A DNA stretch of 64,000 nucleotides from an uncultured Prevotella sp. (GTDB lineage: Bacteria; Bacteroidota; Bacteroidia; Bacteroidales; Bacteroidaceae). The translations under genes and the position numbers were made by a program. The notes under the pieces were generated by a model. That model saw nothing but the letters and a program-made list of their open reading frames with translations, made no database searches and had not been told where the DNA came from. Shown here one piece after another: positions 1-8,970 of this stretch. The stretch spans positions 17,416 to 81,415 of the forward strand of contig CALFGU010000121.1 of assembly GCA_937877685.1 (NCBI GenBank), in the 5' to 3' direction. Positions within the stretch are counted from its first letter, which is position 1; each line of letters begins with the position of its first letter.

Positions 1-1
1 A

Positions 2-346
2 GGTGAATCTCTCACTGGCAATGCACGCAATACGATGACGCTTCCTCCCTTTAAGGCTCCCGCAGAAGCAGGTACTTACCGAATTCGCTTTAAGATGGAC
101 TGGAACTCAATTGATGCGGGTGGTCAGATTGCGGCTGACGGCACATTGACCGGCGCAAATGGTTTCTTCGCAAATTCAGGTACGATTGTCGATGCAACAC
201 TCGTTGTAACAGGCGAAGCAACTGGCATTGACGGCGTAACAGCTAACGGTAAGAAGGCAGAACTCTTCGACCTCAGCGGACGCAAACTCAATGCGCAACC
301 CGTGAAGGGCGTTTACATCCAAAATGGTAAGAAGGTGGTGCGTTAA
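2..346 (+). CDS. C-terminal end of a secreted protein (partial)
   Basis: Only the last 114 codons are in the window; the reading frame is open from base 2, so the start lies upstream. The visible part is a beta-rich stretch followed by GIDGVTANGKKAEL and then FDLSGRKL...KGVYIQNGKKVVR, ending in Arg. This is the same type of C-terminal tail carried by the sialidase, C1 peptidase and M60 peptidase genes of this window, and resembles the type A sorting tails of Bacteroidetes secreted proteins. The catalytic or binding part is not visible, so no function can be given. Secretion is inferred from the tail alone. Confidence 0.75.
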   Translation, partial: GESLTGNARNTMTLPPFKAPAEAGTYRIRFKMDWNSIDAGGQIAADGTLTGANGFFANSGTIVDATLVVTGEATGIDGVTANGKKAELFDLSGRKLNAQPVKGVYIQNGKKVVR

Positions 347-396
347 TCACGCTCCTCAATTCATAAAAGTGTCGCTCCCGTAGCGATAACTAACGA

Positions 397-434
397 AAAT
401 AAGCGGTTGCCTCGCGTGAGGCAACCGCTTATTT
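397..434. terminator. Bidirectional terminator between convergent genes
   Basis: A 17-bp perfect stem (397-413 with 418-434) and a GCGT loop. The stem is GC-rich near the loop and closes with AAAAT/ATTTT, so either strand can end in a U-rich tract. It lies between the convergent partial gene and the TonB receptor. Confidence 0.85.
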
Positions 435-472
435 TAGGTTTATGAAAAGGGGTGTTAATGAACTTTGGGTTT

Positions 473-508
473 TATAGTTACTATAGTCACTATAGTTCCA
501 ATAGATTA
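473..508. repeat. 9-base repeat array (TATAGTTAC type)
   Basis: Four consecutive 9-base units: TATAGTTAC, TATAGTCAC, TATAGTTCC, AATAGATTA. It abuts the stop codon of the TonB receptor gene. The same unit type recurs at 26719-26745, 40651-40677 and 55659-55694. Confidence 0.8.
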
Positions 509-509
509 T

Positions 510-2852
510 TTAGAACTTCACCTTAAGGTCCGCGCCGAAGTGGCAGGGAATGCCGCGTTGGGCGTAACGGCGGTTCATGCTGTCGAAACGGAAGGTGTCG
601 TAATTCGTATCGGTGAGGTTCTTTCCCCAAAGGGTGAGTTGCATGTCGCGAGCAAACTCAAGCGAGAGGTGAGCGCCGAGAGTGGCATAGAAATCTTGTT
701 GGTGCGTATTGGCTTCGTCCCACATAATGTCGCCTGCGGCAAAGAGGTTTGCGCCTAATGTCACGGCGTGAAGCACAGAAGAATTCAGCGGTTGGCGGAA
801 TTCAGCCGTTGCGCTCAAGGTGTGCTTGGGCACGTAAGGCACATAGTTGTCCGTGCTGCGGAAGGTGGCGTGCGTAAATCCGTAATTCGTGTTTACGGTC
901 AAGCGATTGTCCATCCAGCGCGTGCGAGCCGAGAGTTCAGCTCCGTAAGAACGACTCTTACCAGCGTTTTTCACGTTACGGCCCATACCACTTTCAGCAA
1001 AGTTCGCCCCTTGGTGGTAACGGGTATCCATCCAAAAGGCAGTAGCATCCAGTTGGAACGCCCCTTCACAGAAGTTGAAGTGACTACCCACCTCATAACT
1101 CCACGTTTGTTCGGGTTTGTAGTAAAGAGTAGCCGCATCGGCAGGCGCAGGAATATTTTCCTTCAAGCTGCTCAAGTTCTTTTCTACCACAACTCCCGGC
1201 ATGCCCATACCGGTCATCATGTTGTAACTGTAGTCATAGACCTGCTGCATCATGTCTCCCTGAAGCATGCTCTGCGAAAGGTCGGAGTAAGCCTGGATAT
1301 TGTAACCGCCCGAACGGTAACCCTTAGAAACAGAGGCATATACGTTGCCGAGGTTCTGCTTAAAGTCATACTGCAGAGCGAGTTTCGGAAGCAACTGCCA
1401 CGTGTCGTTATTCAACTTATCGTTTAACACAGGATTGCTCTGGAAAGGCACTGGGCGACCCATCATAGCGAATTGGAAGTCGATAGGACTGGCTACGCCC
1501 GAACGAAGGTCGAGACGCTGGTAATCATAATCAAGTCGCAAACCCGCAGAAAGCGTCAGGCCGTTGCTGAATTTGTAAGACGACTGGTGGAAAAGCGCAG
1601 CGTTCGCCGCAGGTGTCTTCAAGCTCGCACGGAAGGGGAGTTCACTGCCCGTAAATCCGAGCGACATGGGCATACCTGCGGGAAGCACATTCTTAAATAT
1701 ATTATTGAGGTAATCCACTCCGTCCTGATAGAAATCAACAGGGCAAGTGGTTTTCGCATGTTGGTACATGCCGTAAATGCCCGTAGTCCACTGCCAAGGC
1801 TTTCCGCCTTTGCTCTTCAGGGAGAACTCCTGACTGATGGTGTTCAACTTCTGGCGCTGGTCGAGCGAGAAGATGTCGGCAGCGATAAAGTCCTGGTCGA
1901 TAAAGAGTCGGTCAGCCACGCGCTGGTATGCCGTAACGCTGTTGAGCGTAAAGTGAGGTGCGCGCCATGCAACACTCAATCCCGTATTAAAGACACTGCG
2001 ACGATACGTCGAAGGGCGATTCTGCGAGAGCGTTCCGAGATAGCCGGCATAGGGTTCGTTGCCCTTCACGGTACCTTCGTAATAATAGGGGCAGGCTCCC
2101 TCGTAACTCTGCTCGTAAGAGGCCGTGAAGTCAAAGCGAAGGGCGCTTGAGGGGCGGTAACTCATGCGGAGTTTTCCGCCTCCGGCTTCGCTGAAGTCGG
2201 CATGCTTACCTGTTGTCGTGTTCTTGAAGAATCCCTCTTCGCCATTGTAATAGCCTGTGAGCGAGATACCGAAGTTGTCTGACGGATGTAGGAACGTGGT
2301 GAACGAAGCCGAGCGTCCGCCGTTGCGAGTGCTACCCCCGAGAGAGAGTTCCGTACCTGAATTGCGTAAAGGGTCAGATGTGTACACGCGAATTACGCCC
2401 CCCATCGTGTTACGTCCGTAAAGCGTGGCCTGAGGTCCGCGAAGCACGTCCACACGTTCGATATCCGTGAACGAGAAGTCGTAAGCGCTCTTGTCAACAT
2501 ACGCAATGTTATCCACATAAAGACCTACGGCGGGCGTGTTCATACGACTGCCGATACCGCGAATATAAACCGCAGAAGTGTAACGACTGCCGTAGTCGGG
2601 CATAAAGAAGTTGGGCGTGAGCGTTGAGAGTCCCTTAAGACTGGTCACCTGTAATTGCTCCAACTCTTTGCCACTATAAATGTTCGCTGAGAGTGGTTGC
2701 TTGCGGAGTTGCGTAGTTTGCTTAGGCGTAGCCACAACGATGGCTTCTTCTAAGTTAATCACCTGCGAACTATCGGCTTCCGTGGTCGTTACTGACGCTT
2801 TTGCGCCCGAGGTAGCGAGTAGCGCGGCAAGTAAAACGAGAGATTTTTGCAT
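510..2852 (-). CDS. TonB-dependent outer-membrane receptor
   Basis: 780 residues. Residues 1-19 are a signal peptide ending SGAKA. A TonB-box-like EEAIVVATP stretch follows near residue 34, then a plug domain (about 45-165) with the typical IRGIGSR, VLRGPQATLYGRNTMGG and VDNIAY-type segments. The rest is a 22-strand-type barrel ending in an aromatic C-terminus (KVKF) suited to BAM insertion. No SusD partner or CarboxypepD N-terminal extension is present, so it is more like a siderophore, haem or cofactor receptor than a SusC glycan receptor; the substrate cannot be read from sequence. It is monocistronic, with a promoter box at 2904-2911 inside a 10-bp inverted repeat. Confidence 0.9.
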   Translation of the reverse strand: MQKSLVLLAALLATSGAKASVTTTEADSSQVINLEEAIVVATPKQTTQLRKQPLSANIYSGKELEQLQVTSLKGLSTLTPNFFMPDYGSRYTSAVYIRGIGSRMNTPAVGLYVDNIAYVDKSAYDFSFTDIERVDVLRGPQATLYGRNTMGGVIRVYTSDPLRNSGTELSLGGSTRNGGRSASFTTFLHPSDNFGISLTGYYNGEEGFFKNTTTGKHADFSEAGGGKLRMSYRPSSALRFDFTASYEQSYEGACPYYYEGTVKGNEPYAGYLGTLSQNRPSTYRRSVFNTGLSVAWRAPHFTLNSVTAYQRVADRLFIDQDFIAADIFSLDQRQKLNTISQEFSLKSKGGKPWQWTTGIYGMYQHAKTTCPVDFYQDGVDYLNNIFKNVLPAGMPMSLGFTGSELPFRASLKTPAANAALFHQSSYKFSNGLTLSAGLRLDYDYQRLDLRSGVASPIDFQFAMMGRPVPFQSNPVLNDKLNNDTWQLLPKLALQYDFKQNLGNVYASVSKGYRSGGYNIQAYSDLSQSMLQGDMMQQVYDYSYNMMTGMGMPGVVVEKNLSSLKENIPAPADAATLYYKPEQTWSYEVGSHFNFCEGAFQLDATAFWMDTRYHQGANFAESGMGRNVKNAGKSRSYGAELSARTRWMDNRLTVNTNYGFTHATFRSTDNYVPYVPKHTLSATAEFRQPLNSSVLHAVTLGANLFAAGDIMWDEANTHQQDFYATLGAHLSLEFARDMQLTLWGKNLTDTNYDTFRFDSMNRRYAQRGIPCHFGADLKVKF

Positions 2853-2890
2853 AAGTGTGTTTCAAAAGTTAAGTGGATTGGGGCAATAAA

Positions 2891-2928
2891 AAAATTGCGA
2901 CTGCAAAGTTACTTGCAATCGCAATTTT
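2891..2928 (-). promoter_or_regulatory. Promoter of the TonB receptor inside a dyad (candidate operator)
   Basis: The -7 box TAACTTTG reads on the minus strand at 2904-2911. It lies between perfect 10-base inverted arms AAAATTGCGA (2891-2900) and TCGCAATTTT (2919-2928). A dyad wrapped around the -7 box is a plausible binding site for a repressor. No adjacent regulator gene is present to name one. Confidence 0.6.
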
Positions 2929-3087
2929 ACGCAATCGTAATATGTTATGAATTTTTAACAATAAGATGGGGTGAAAACTCTATTACATATTGTGCTCCGA
3001 ATTTGAGATGTAGGCGCTCGTAAGTGCCATATAGTTTTTCGTAAAACAGACGTAGTAACACCGCTTTGATTTTAGTTGCTTCCGGAG

Positions 3088-3759
3088 TTAGATAGCGCCC
3101 TCTTTGCCTATGAGTTTGAGGTAATCATCATAGGGAATGTAGCGACCACCCATGCTTTCGAGGTGCGGGGTACGGAGTTGGCAGTCAATGAGTACGCCTC
3201 CGTGAGTCTTCATATAGCGCGAGAGGAAAACAAGTGCTAATTTGGAAGCACTGGGTACGAGTGAAAACATGCTTTCGCCGAAAAAGGCCCACTGCGTTCC
3301 AGCTTCGTTCGTGGTCATTACCACTCCGTAGAGTCCGCCAACCAATTCATCGCCATCCCAAACCTCTACGCTGGCGCAGTATCCGAGTTTGTGAAGGCGG
3401 GTATAGGCCTTTTTCACTTCGTCTCCCAACCATGCGCCCTGTTCATGCTCACGCAAACGCCCGCATTCACTAATGACTCTTTCGAAAGCACGATTGAGCG
3501 AAAAGGTGTAACGGCGCTTGTTGATAAGGTTACGGAGCGAGTGGGAGACGTGAATTTCATCGGGGAAAATGACAAACCTCTGCATCGGACACCACCACTG
3601 AGGGATTCCTTCTCGAAAGTCATACCACGGGAAGATGCCATACTGGTATGCTAAAAGGAGGCGCTCTGTGGAAAGATCGCCTCCTATTGCAAATATTCCG
3701 CTTTTCTCGCCCAAGCGTGGGTCGGGAAAACCAATTTCTTCTGTAAGTTCAAAAACCAT
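3088..3759 (-). CDS. aat: Leucyl/phenylalanyl-tRNA-protein transferase
   Basis: 223 residues, normal family length. It transfers Leu or Phe from aminoacyl-tRNA to the N-terminus of proteins starting with Lys or Arg, creating an N-degron. Family motifs are present: GIFPWYDF near residue 40, PQWWCPMQRFV near 53, WLGDEVKKAY, SVEVWDGDELVGGLYG, WAFFGESMFS and the C-terminal DCQLRTPHLESMG. It is followed upstream on the same strand by clpA and clpS, the unfoldase and adaptor of the same pathway, separated by an 8-base repeat element. Cytoplasmic. Confidence 0.96.
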   Translation of the reverse strand: MVFELTEEIGFPDPRLGEKSGIFAIGGDLSTERLLLAYQYGIFPWYDFREGIPQWWCPMQRFVIFPDEIHVSHSLRNLINKRRYTFSLNRAFERVISECGRLREHEQGAWLGDEVKKAYTRLHKLGYCASVEVWDGDELVGGLYGVVMTTNEAGTQWAFFGESMFSLVPSASKLALVFLSRYMKTHGGVLIDCQLRTPHLESMGGRYIPYDDYLKLIGKEGAI

Positions 3760-3763
3760 TGTT

Positions 3764-3930
3764 GAGGTTTTAAGGTTTTAAGGTCGCTTCGCTCTAAGGT
3801 TTTAAGGAAAGGTGTTGAGGTTTTAAGGTCTTGAGGGCGCTTCATCTTCAATGTTTTTTAGGAATGTAAGAGTTTGCCTATTCGCTCCGAATGGCCTTAT
3901 AACCTCAAAACCTTATAACCTTATAACCTC
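3764..3930. repeat. 8-base repeat element with inverted arms
   Basis: The left arm is a run of 8-base units (AGGTTTTA twice, a 16-base core, AGGTTTTA again). The right arm is the inverted form (AACCTCAA, AACCTTAT, AACCTTAT). The core at 3774-3801 is the reverse complement of nearly identical 28-base segments at 33763-33790 and 57121-57148, containing AGCGAAGCGACCT. It fills the gap between clpA and aat. Confidence 0.8.
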
Positions 3931-3935
3931 ATTTT

Positions 3936-6245
3936 TTACTTCATCCAAAGTTCGCCATCCTTTACGCTGACTACGGCTTCTCCTCCCTTCTTCATCTTAC
4001 CGAAGAGGATGCTACGCATTAAGAGGGGCTTGAGATACTGCGCTACGACGCGGTCCATCTCACGCGCTCCGTATTCAGGCGTAAATCCTTTCTCGAGAAG
4101 CCATTCGTAGGCTTCGGCAGAGAGGTTGAGTGTCACCTTCTTGGCAGCTAATTTTTCGCGGAAACCACGGAGTTTCTTGTCCAAGATAAGGCGTGCCATC
4201 TGTTTGTCCATATCGCGGAAAACAACTGTGGCTGAGAGGCGATTGATAAACTCAGGTTTGAACGTCTGTTTCACCTGCTTCATCATAGCTTCCCCAGTGG
4301 TGACGCCACCTCCGAATCCGATGTTTGCCTTACGGGCATGTTGTGCACCAGCATTCGAAGTCATGAGCAAGATTACGTTTTTGAAGTCCGCCTTATTACC
4401 CTTGTTGTCGGTAAGTTGGGCATAGTCCATCACCTGAAGCAAGATGTTGTAAATATCGCTGTGTGCCTTTTCAATTTCATCGAGAAGGAGCACGCAGTAA
4501 GGCGTCTTGCGGATGGCATCTGTGAGCAAACCGCCATCATCATAGCCTATGTAACCTGCGGGAGAACCTATGAGCTTGGCTACTGTATGCTTCTCGGTGT
4601 ATTCACTCATGTCGAAGCGAATGAGTTCCACTCCCAACTCCTTAGCCAGCACTTTCGCCACCTCCGTTTTACCTACGCCGGTAGGACCTACGAATAACAT
4701 GCTCGCAACTGGCTTGCCGTCGTCGGTAAGTCCGGATTTCGACATCTGCACCGACTCAACGAGCTTCTGAATTGCCTCATCCTGACCATAGATTTGCGAC
4801 TTGATGCGCTCTTCTAACGTTGCGAGCGACTCAAGGTCGTCACCCTTAATGGCCATTGCTTCAATCTTCGCCACGTTTGCCAAAGCCTCGTCCACCGTAG
4901 TCATCTTGATGCGCAACTTTGAGGAAGAATCCTTGGGTGCACTGAGTTCGGTGAGCGTAGCTGCTTCATCGAGCAATTCGATTGCCTTTTCGGGAAGGAA
5001 ACGGTCGGAAATGTATTTCGCAGAGAGTTCAATAGCGTGACGGATAATGGGTTCCGTGATGCTTACGTGGTGGAAACGCTCAATGCTCTTACGATGATTG
5101 TTGAGGATTTCGACAGTTTCTTCTACGGAAGGTTCTTTGATTTCAATCTGTTGGAAACGTCGTGTCAAACTCTTGTTTTTGGCAACGTAGCGATTGTAAT
5201 CCTCGTGTGTTGTAGTGCCAATGAAGCGGAGCGTACCGCCATCAATGTAGGGCTTTAAGAGATGTGACACGTCCATAGACCCATCTTGTCCGCGGCTTGA
5301 CCCAACCAAATGGTGGATATCGTCAATAACGATGATGGGAGTTACGGTCACTTTGCGTCCAGTGCGTTCATCGGTGCCCTCAATGGCTAAGTCCTTGATG
5401 CCTTCAAGCACTGCCTTCATGCATTTCTCCATTTCGCCGCGGAACTGTGCGTTAGCGTAAAGCGCAGTTACGTCAAGCTGGTACATGGGACACTTTTGGA
5501 TGCGCGCGGGTGCCGAACTGTTTTGCGAATATTTCTGGAGCGCAGAAAGCATTGCCGTTTTACCCACACCGGGTTCACCAACGAGCAATGCGCAATTCTT
5601 GCTCTGTCTGCTCAATACGCTTGCAATGCGGTCGAGTTCCTTTTTGCGTCCAACGATAGGCGTAGAAAGATTCGACTCAAATTCAGTTGCGAAGCGCTGC
5701 CAGGCAGGTGTTTCCATTCCTTGGGGAGAGAAGGGTTGGTTTCCCATATCTATGGTGTCGACACTAACGTGTGCTTGACCGACAACGCGAGTTGATTTAT
5801 CGTTGGCGTAAACTTCCTGAAGGGCATTGAGGAATTGTTCCTGCTGTTTGCCAAGAAGGTCGCGCAACATGTCGGCCGCGATGGACTTGCGGAGTTTCAA
5901 GAACGACTGCACGAGATTGGGCATGTCGAGAACCTTACGATTATTGGATTTCATCGTAACGCATGCTCTCGTAATCATTTCTTGAAGCAAGACAGAGAGG
6001 CCTACATTATATTCTACGTCCTTTGGCACACATTCTAAGGCATCGCAGGAGAGGTAACGTCCAACGATTTCCTTCAGAGTGTCGGCATTGAGGTTGCAAC
6101 GTTCGAGAGCTTCCACGAAGGGTTTCTGTTTCAAGAAAGCCGCAAGGAAGTGCTCGGGCGTCACACACTCATGGCGCATGGAGTTTGCCAATCCGAGCGC
6201 ATCGCCAAAGGCATTATTTGCTGATTCTGTAAATTCTAAAGGCAT
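3936..6245 (-). CDS. clpA: ATP-dependent Clp protease ATP-binding subunit ClpA
   Basis: 769 residues from the ATG at 6245. A GTG seven codons upstream (6266) is an alternative, but the Clp N-domain alignment starts at MPLEFTESANNAF. Order: Clp N-domain (to about 145), AAA+ module 1 with GEPGVGKT, AAA+ module 2 with GPTGVGKTE and LLLDEIEKAH, then a ClpB-type small C-terminal domain. There is no ClpB middle coiled coil. An IGF loop (in KANIGFGGG) sits where the ClpP-docking tripeptide is found, so it should unfold substrates into ClpP. It lies downstream of clpS and upstream of aat on the same strand, completing an N-degron degradation cluster. clpP itself is not in the window. Confidence 0.93.
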   Translation of the reverse strand: MPLEFTESANNAFGDALGLANSMRHECVTPEHFLAAFLKQKPFVEALERCNLNADTLKEIVGRYLSCDALECVPKDVEYNVGLSVLLQEMITRACVTMKSNNRKVLDMPNLVQSFLKLRKSIAADMLRDLLGKQQEQFLNALQEVYANDKSTRVVGQAHVSVDTIDMGNQPFSPQGMETPAWQRFATEFESNLSTPIVGRKKELDRIASVLSRQSKNCALLVGEPGVGKTAMLSALQKYSQNSSAPARIQKCPMYQLDVTALYANAQFRGEMEKCMKAVLEGIKDLAIEGTDERTGRKVTVTPIIVIDDIHHLVGSSRGQDGSMDVSHLLKPYIDGGTLRFIGTTTHEDYNRYVAKNKSLTRRFQQIEIKEPSVEETVEILNNHRKSIERFHHVSITEPIIRHAIELSAKYISDRFLPEKAIELLDEAATLTELSAPKDSSSKLRIKMTTVDEALANVAKIEAMAIKGDDLESLATLEERIKSQIYGQDEAIQKLVESVQMSKSGLTDDGKPVASMLFVGPTGVGKTEVAKVLAKELGVELIRFDMSEYTEKHTVAKLIGSPAGYIGYDDGGLLTDAIRKTPYCVLLLDEIEKAHSDIYNILLQVMDYAQLTDNKGNKADFKNVILLMTSNAGAQHARKANIGFGGGVTTGEAMMKQVKQTFKPEFINRLSATVVFRDMDKQMARLILDKKLRGFREKLAAKKVTLNLSAEAYEWLLEKGFTPEYGAREMDRVVAQYLKPLLMRSILFGKMKKGGEAVVSVKDGELWMK

Positions 6246-6367
6246 GGTATTGGTGGTGTCCCCCACTTCTTTTTCTCAGTTGAGCGGAAGTGTAGCCCCT
6301 GGGCGCTTTTCTTTCATGAGGTGGGGCTTATTATATAATGTATAGCAAATACTGTGCCAAAAAGGGC

Positions 6368-6676
6368 TTATTCTTGCTCTATTGTCACTTTCAAAGGGAA
6401 ATTTTCTTGTGCGGCCAAGAGTTGCACGCGTTGTTGCTTGGTGCATGCGATGTCCCAGGTGTATTTGCCCACTACGGCCGACCCATTATAGTGGATTTCC
6501 AGCATAAGGCGTTCGGCTTCTTCTTCAGATTTGTAGAACACGTCGGTTAAGACCATGACCACAAAATCCATTGTCGTAACGTCATCGTTATGCATGATAA
6601 CTTTGTAGCGTTCGATTTTGTAGTTGAAGTCAGAGAAGCGCTCTCGAAAGTTCGGAGTGTTCTGTTGTTGTTCCAT
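6368..6676 (-). CDS. clpS: ATP-dependent Clp protease adaptor ClpS
   Basis: 102 residues from the ATG at 6676; an upstream in-frame ATG at 6718 would add 14 residues unlike the family. ClpS binds bulky N-terminal residues and hands the protein to the ClpA N-domain. The signature YKVIMHNDDVTTMDFVVMVL (near residues 25-44) contains the N-D-D residues that hold the alpha-amino group of the substrate. The N-terminal tail before the core is about 20 residues, long enough to be engaged by ClpA. It is first of the clpS-clpA-aat group. Confidence 0.94.
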   Translation of the reverse strand: MEQQQNTPNFRERFSDFNYKIERYKVIMHNDDVTTMDFVVMVLTDVFYKSEEEAERLMLEIHYNGSAVVGKYTWDIACTKQQRVQLLAAQENFPLKVTIEQE

Positions 6677-6764
6677 AGTGTGAACTTCAGGTTTGAAAAG
6701 ACAAAAAAGCAGCACCATCTTGAGGATAGTACCGCTCTATTTCTTTTAAATGCTAACGTCTTAA

Positions 6765-7019
6765 TTACGCGAGTGCGTTTACGTGAATCATAAGAGAAGA
6801 CTTGATGTTAGAAGCCTTATTCTTGTGAATGATGTTAGTCTTAGCAAGCTTGTCAAGCATCTTCTGAACCTTCGGCAGAAGTTCTACTGCAGCTGCTTTG
6901 TCAGTTGTAGCGCGGAGCTTACGAACTGCATTACGCATAGTCTTAGCGTAATAGCGGTTGTGCAATCTGCGAGTCGCCGTCTGACGAATTCTTTTTACAG
7001 ATGATTTGTGGTTTGCCAT
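6765..7019 (-). CDS. rpsT: 30S ribosomal protein S20
   Basis: 84 residues, typical length. It opens [20 protein letters not shown], the standard lysine- and arginine-rich S20 start, and continues as three predicted helices that bind 16S rRNA. It lies 24 bases downstream of tRNA-Glu on the same strand and probably shares its promoter. Confidence 0.97.
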   Translation of the reverse strand: MANHKSSVKRIRQTATRRLHNRYYAKTMRNAVRKLRATTDKAAAVELLPKVQKMLDKLAKTNIIHKNKASNIKSSLMIHVNALA

Positions 7020-7043
7020 TTTAATTGTTTGTTTGTTAGTGAG

Positions 7044-7115
7044 TAGCCCATAGGAGAATCGAACTCCTCTTTCAAGAATGAAAATCTTGCGTCCTAACCG
7101 ATAGACGAATGGGCC
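7044..7115 (-). tRNA. tRNA-Glu (anticodon TTC)
   Basis: A full cloverleaf reads on the minus strand. The acceptor arm GGCCCAT pairs with ATGGGCT (one G-U). The D arm is GTCT/AGGAC, the anticodon stem CAAGA/TCTTG encloses loop TTTTCAT with TTC, and the T arm is AGGAG-TTCGATT-CTCCT. The discriminator is A and CCA is not encoded. It lies upstream of rpsT. Confidence 0.96.
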
Positions 7116-7155
7116 TTACCTTAATCAAATTCCCTTTGGGGCTTGATTGCGAGTG

Positions 7156-7186
7156 CAAAGGTACGTCTTTTTTTCTATTCACCAAA
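7156..7186 (-). promoter_or_regulatory. Promoter for tRNA-Glu and rpsT
   Basis: On the minus strand, -33 TTTG (complement of CAAA at 7183-7186) and -7 TACCTTTG (7156-7163) are separated by 19 bases, the classical Bacteroidetes spacing. The tRNA starts 41 bases downstream of the -7 box. Confidence 0.8.
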
Positions 7187-7346
7187 TAAAACCTACTTTT
7201 TTTTTGAGAAAATATGAGCCGAGGTTTAAAATTTGCAACTTTAGAAGTAATTTTGTAAGGCTTAAGTGGCAAGACGGGTTCGAAAATACGCTTTTGCCCC
7301 CTCTGAGGCCTCTGCAACTTTTGATAAAACTTTTTATAGGAAAAAC

Positions 7347-7409
7347 GCTATTACTAAGTATCGCTACAAAGTTACTCATTTGCGTCACGAACTTACTAAT
7401 TGTTTTGCC
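7347..7409. repeat. 21-base repeat array (TTACTAATTGTTT type)
   Basis: Three consecutive 21-base units beginning GCTATTACTAAG, AAAGTTACTCAT and GAACTTACTAAT. The last ends TTGTTTTGCC. It lies upstream of recO. Confidence 0.75.
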
Positions 7410-7461
7410 TTTTTCAGGAGAACTTTCTTGCCCTTCCTTTTAAATTCATTTTGAAAACCTT

Positions 7462-8184
7462 ATGCTGATTACTTCTCGCGCCATAATTCTTTCCATCGTT
7501 CGTTATGCCGACGACGCGCTTATTGCTGAGGCCTACACGGAGCAACAGGGTCGCGTGGGTTTCTTGGTGAAAATCTCCAGGTCGGCACGCGTGGCGGTGC
7601 GCCACACGCTCTTTCAGCCGCTTGCCGTTCTTGAACTCACCTGGGAGCATCGCGCGGGTGGCGGACTCTCACGCCCCAAGGCGGCACGCTCAGTTTTGCC
7701 CTTCACTTCCTTGCCCTACGACCCCTATAAGTCGGCCATGGCGCTCTTCATCGCAGAGTTTCTTCACCATGCCTTGCGCTCCGAACCGGTGACTACACAT
7801 TTATATAATTATATAGAGCAGTCGATAAACTGGTTGGACACCTGTACGAGCAATTTCTCAAACTTCCACCTTGTTTTCTTGGTGCGTCTCACCTTCTTCC
7901 TCGGGATTACGCCCAATGTGGACTATCCTGAGCGCTACAAGTTTTTCGACCTCCGCGCGGGGAGTTTTGTTTCAACACGCCCCGCACATGCGGATTATCT
8001 TTCCGACCCCGAGGCGCAATTCATTCCCATGCTCTTGCGCATGCGTTACGAAACGATGCACATCTTCCACTTTAACGGCGAACAGCGCACCCAACTCTTG
8101 CGCTACATCAACACCTATTACCGCCTCCACCTTGAGGGCATGCCCGAATTAAAGTCATTGGGCGTGTTGAGCGAGGTGTTTTAA
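7462..8184 (+). CDS. recO: DNA repair protein RecO
   Basis: 240 residues. RecO loads RecA with RecR at gapped DNA and anneals strands. The N-terminal 80 residues form the OB-fold (MLITSRAIILSIVRYADDALI, then EQQGRVGFLVKI), followed by a helical C-terminal domain. The two-Cys-pair zinc knuckle of Gram-positive RecO is not evident, as is common in Bacteroidetes. It stands alone between a 21-base repeat array and a promoter. Confidence 0.9.
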   Translation: MLITSRAIILSIVRYADDALIAEAYTEQQGRVGFLVKISRSARVAVRHTLFQPLAVLELTWEHRAGGGLSRPKAARSVLPFTSLPYDPYKSAMALFIAEFLHHALRSEPVTTHLYNYIEQSINWLDTCTSNFSNFHLVFLVRLTFFLGITPNVDYPERYKFFDLRAGSFVSTRPAHADYLSDPEAQFIPMLLRMRYETMHIFHFNGEQRTQLLRYINTYYRLHLEGMPELKSLGVLSEVF

Positions 8185-8267
8185 CGCGCGTTTGCGAAGT
8201 GGAGTGGGCAAATAGTTATTGCGATTGCGCAAAATGGAGATATATGTGCAAAATAATCTGCACAAAG

Positions 8268-8300
8268 TTTGTTTAATTGTGCAATATCTTCCTACCTTTG
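8268..8300 (+). promoter_or_regulatory. Promoter of the DUF2147 gene
   Basis: -33 TTTG at 8268-8271 and -7 TACCTTTG at 8293-8300, separated by 21 bases. The start codon is at 8330. Confidence 0.8.
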
Positions 8301-8329
8301 CGCTCGAATTTCAATCCACAACCAAAGTT

Positions 8330-8788
8330 ATGAAGAAAATTTTGACCCTCATCCTCCTTGCGGTGACCTTCGTGTTGCCCAGTTTCTCACAGGCAGGATC
8401 AAACGACAAGGCCGACAGCATTGTTGGCGAGTATCTCACAGACCGTGGCGGTAAGAAGAGCAAGGTACGCGTTACGAAAGAAAAGAACGGCACTTACACG
8501 GCACAGGTGTTCTGGGTGGAACAACCCCTTGACGCTAACGGCAAGAAGCGTAAGGATGTGAAAAATCCCGATGAGAAGTTGCGCAACGTTGATATAGATA
8601 AGGTGGTGATTGTTCGCGGACTTAAGTATGACAAGGACGATAAGGAGTGGGGCGATGCCAAGATTTATGACCCCTCAAAGGGTATTCGTGTGAACGTAAC
8701 GGCAGAATTTGTATCGCCCAAGAAGTTGAAACTTCGCGGCACGATTCTCGGTATCGGCACAACGATTTATTGGACAAAGTTGAAGTAA
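8330..8788 (+). CDS. DUF2147 family secreted protein
   Basis: 152 residues from the ATG at 8330. The signal peptide MKKILTLILLAVTFVLPSFS precedes QAGSND, so cleavage before Gln is likely. The mature part (IVGEYLTDRGGKKSKVRV ... GLKYDKDDKEWGDAKIYDPSKG ... KLRGTILGIGTTIYWTKL) matches the small beta-barrel DUF2147 family, which has no settled function. The gene has its own promoter and a downstream terminator and is probably monocistronic. Periplasmic location is inferred. Confidence 0.85.
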   Translation: MKKILTLILLAVTFVLPSFSQAGSNDKADSIVGEYLTDRGGKKSKVRVTKEKNGTYTAQVFWVEQPLDANGKKRKDVKNPDEKLRNVDIDKVVIVRGLKYDKDDKEWGDAKIYDPSKGIRVNVTAEFVSPKKLKLRGTILGIGTTIYWTKLK

Positions 8789-8855
8789 TAACGTAATATT
8801 TACCCCTCAATTTCAAACGCCCAAAAGGCGCTCTCGAGGGTGTAGAAATCTCCTT

Positions 8856-8897
8856 GTGGAGACTGTTCTTTAGCAGAGAATGGTCTCCACTTTTTTT
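8856..8897 (+). terminator. Rho-independent terminator after the DUF2147 gene
   Basis: GTGGAGAC (8856-8863) pairs with GTCTCCAC (8883-8890) and seven T follow. Confidence 0.8.
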
Positions 8898-8970
8898 GTG
8901 CCGTCAAACTCCCTATAATAAAAATTTCTGAATTATGCAATAGTTTATAAAATGCAGCAAATCAGTGCGT

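Noticed and set aside
6246..6266. GTG start for clpA seven codons upstream
   Set aside because: Family alignment and a conventional ATG favour the start at 6245; the added residues match nothing.
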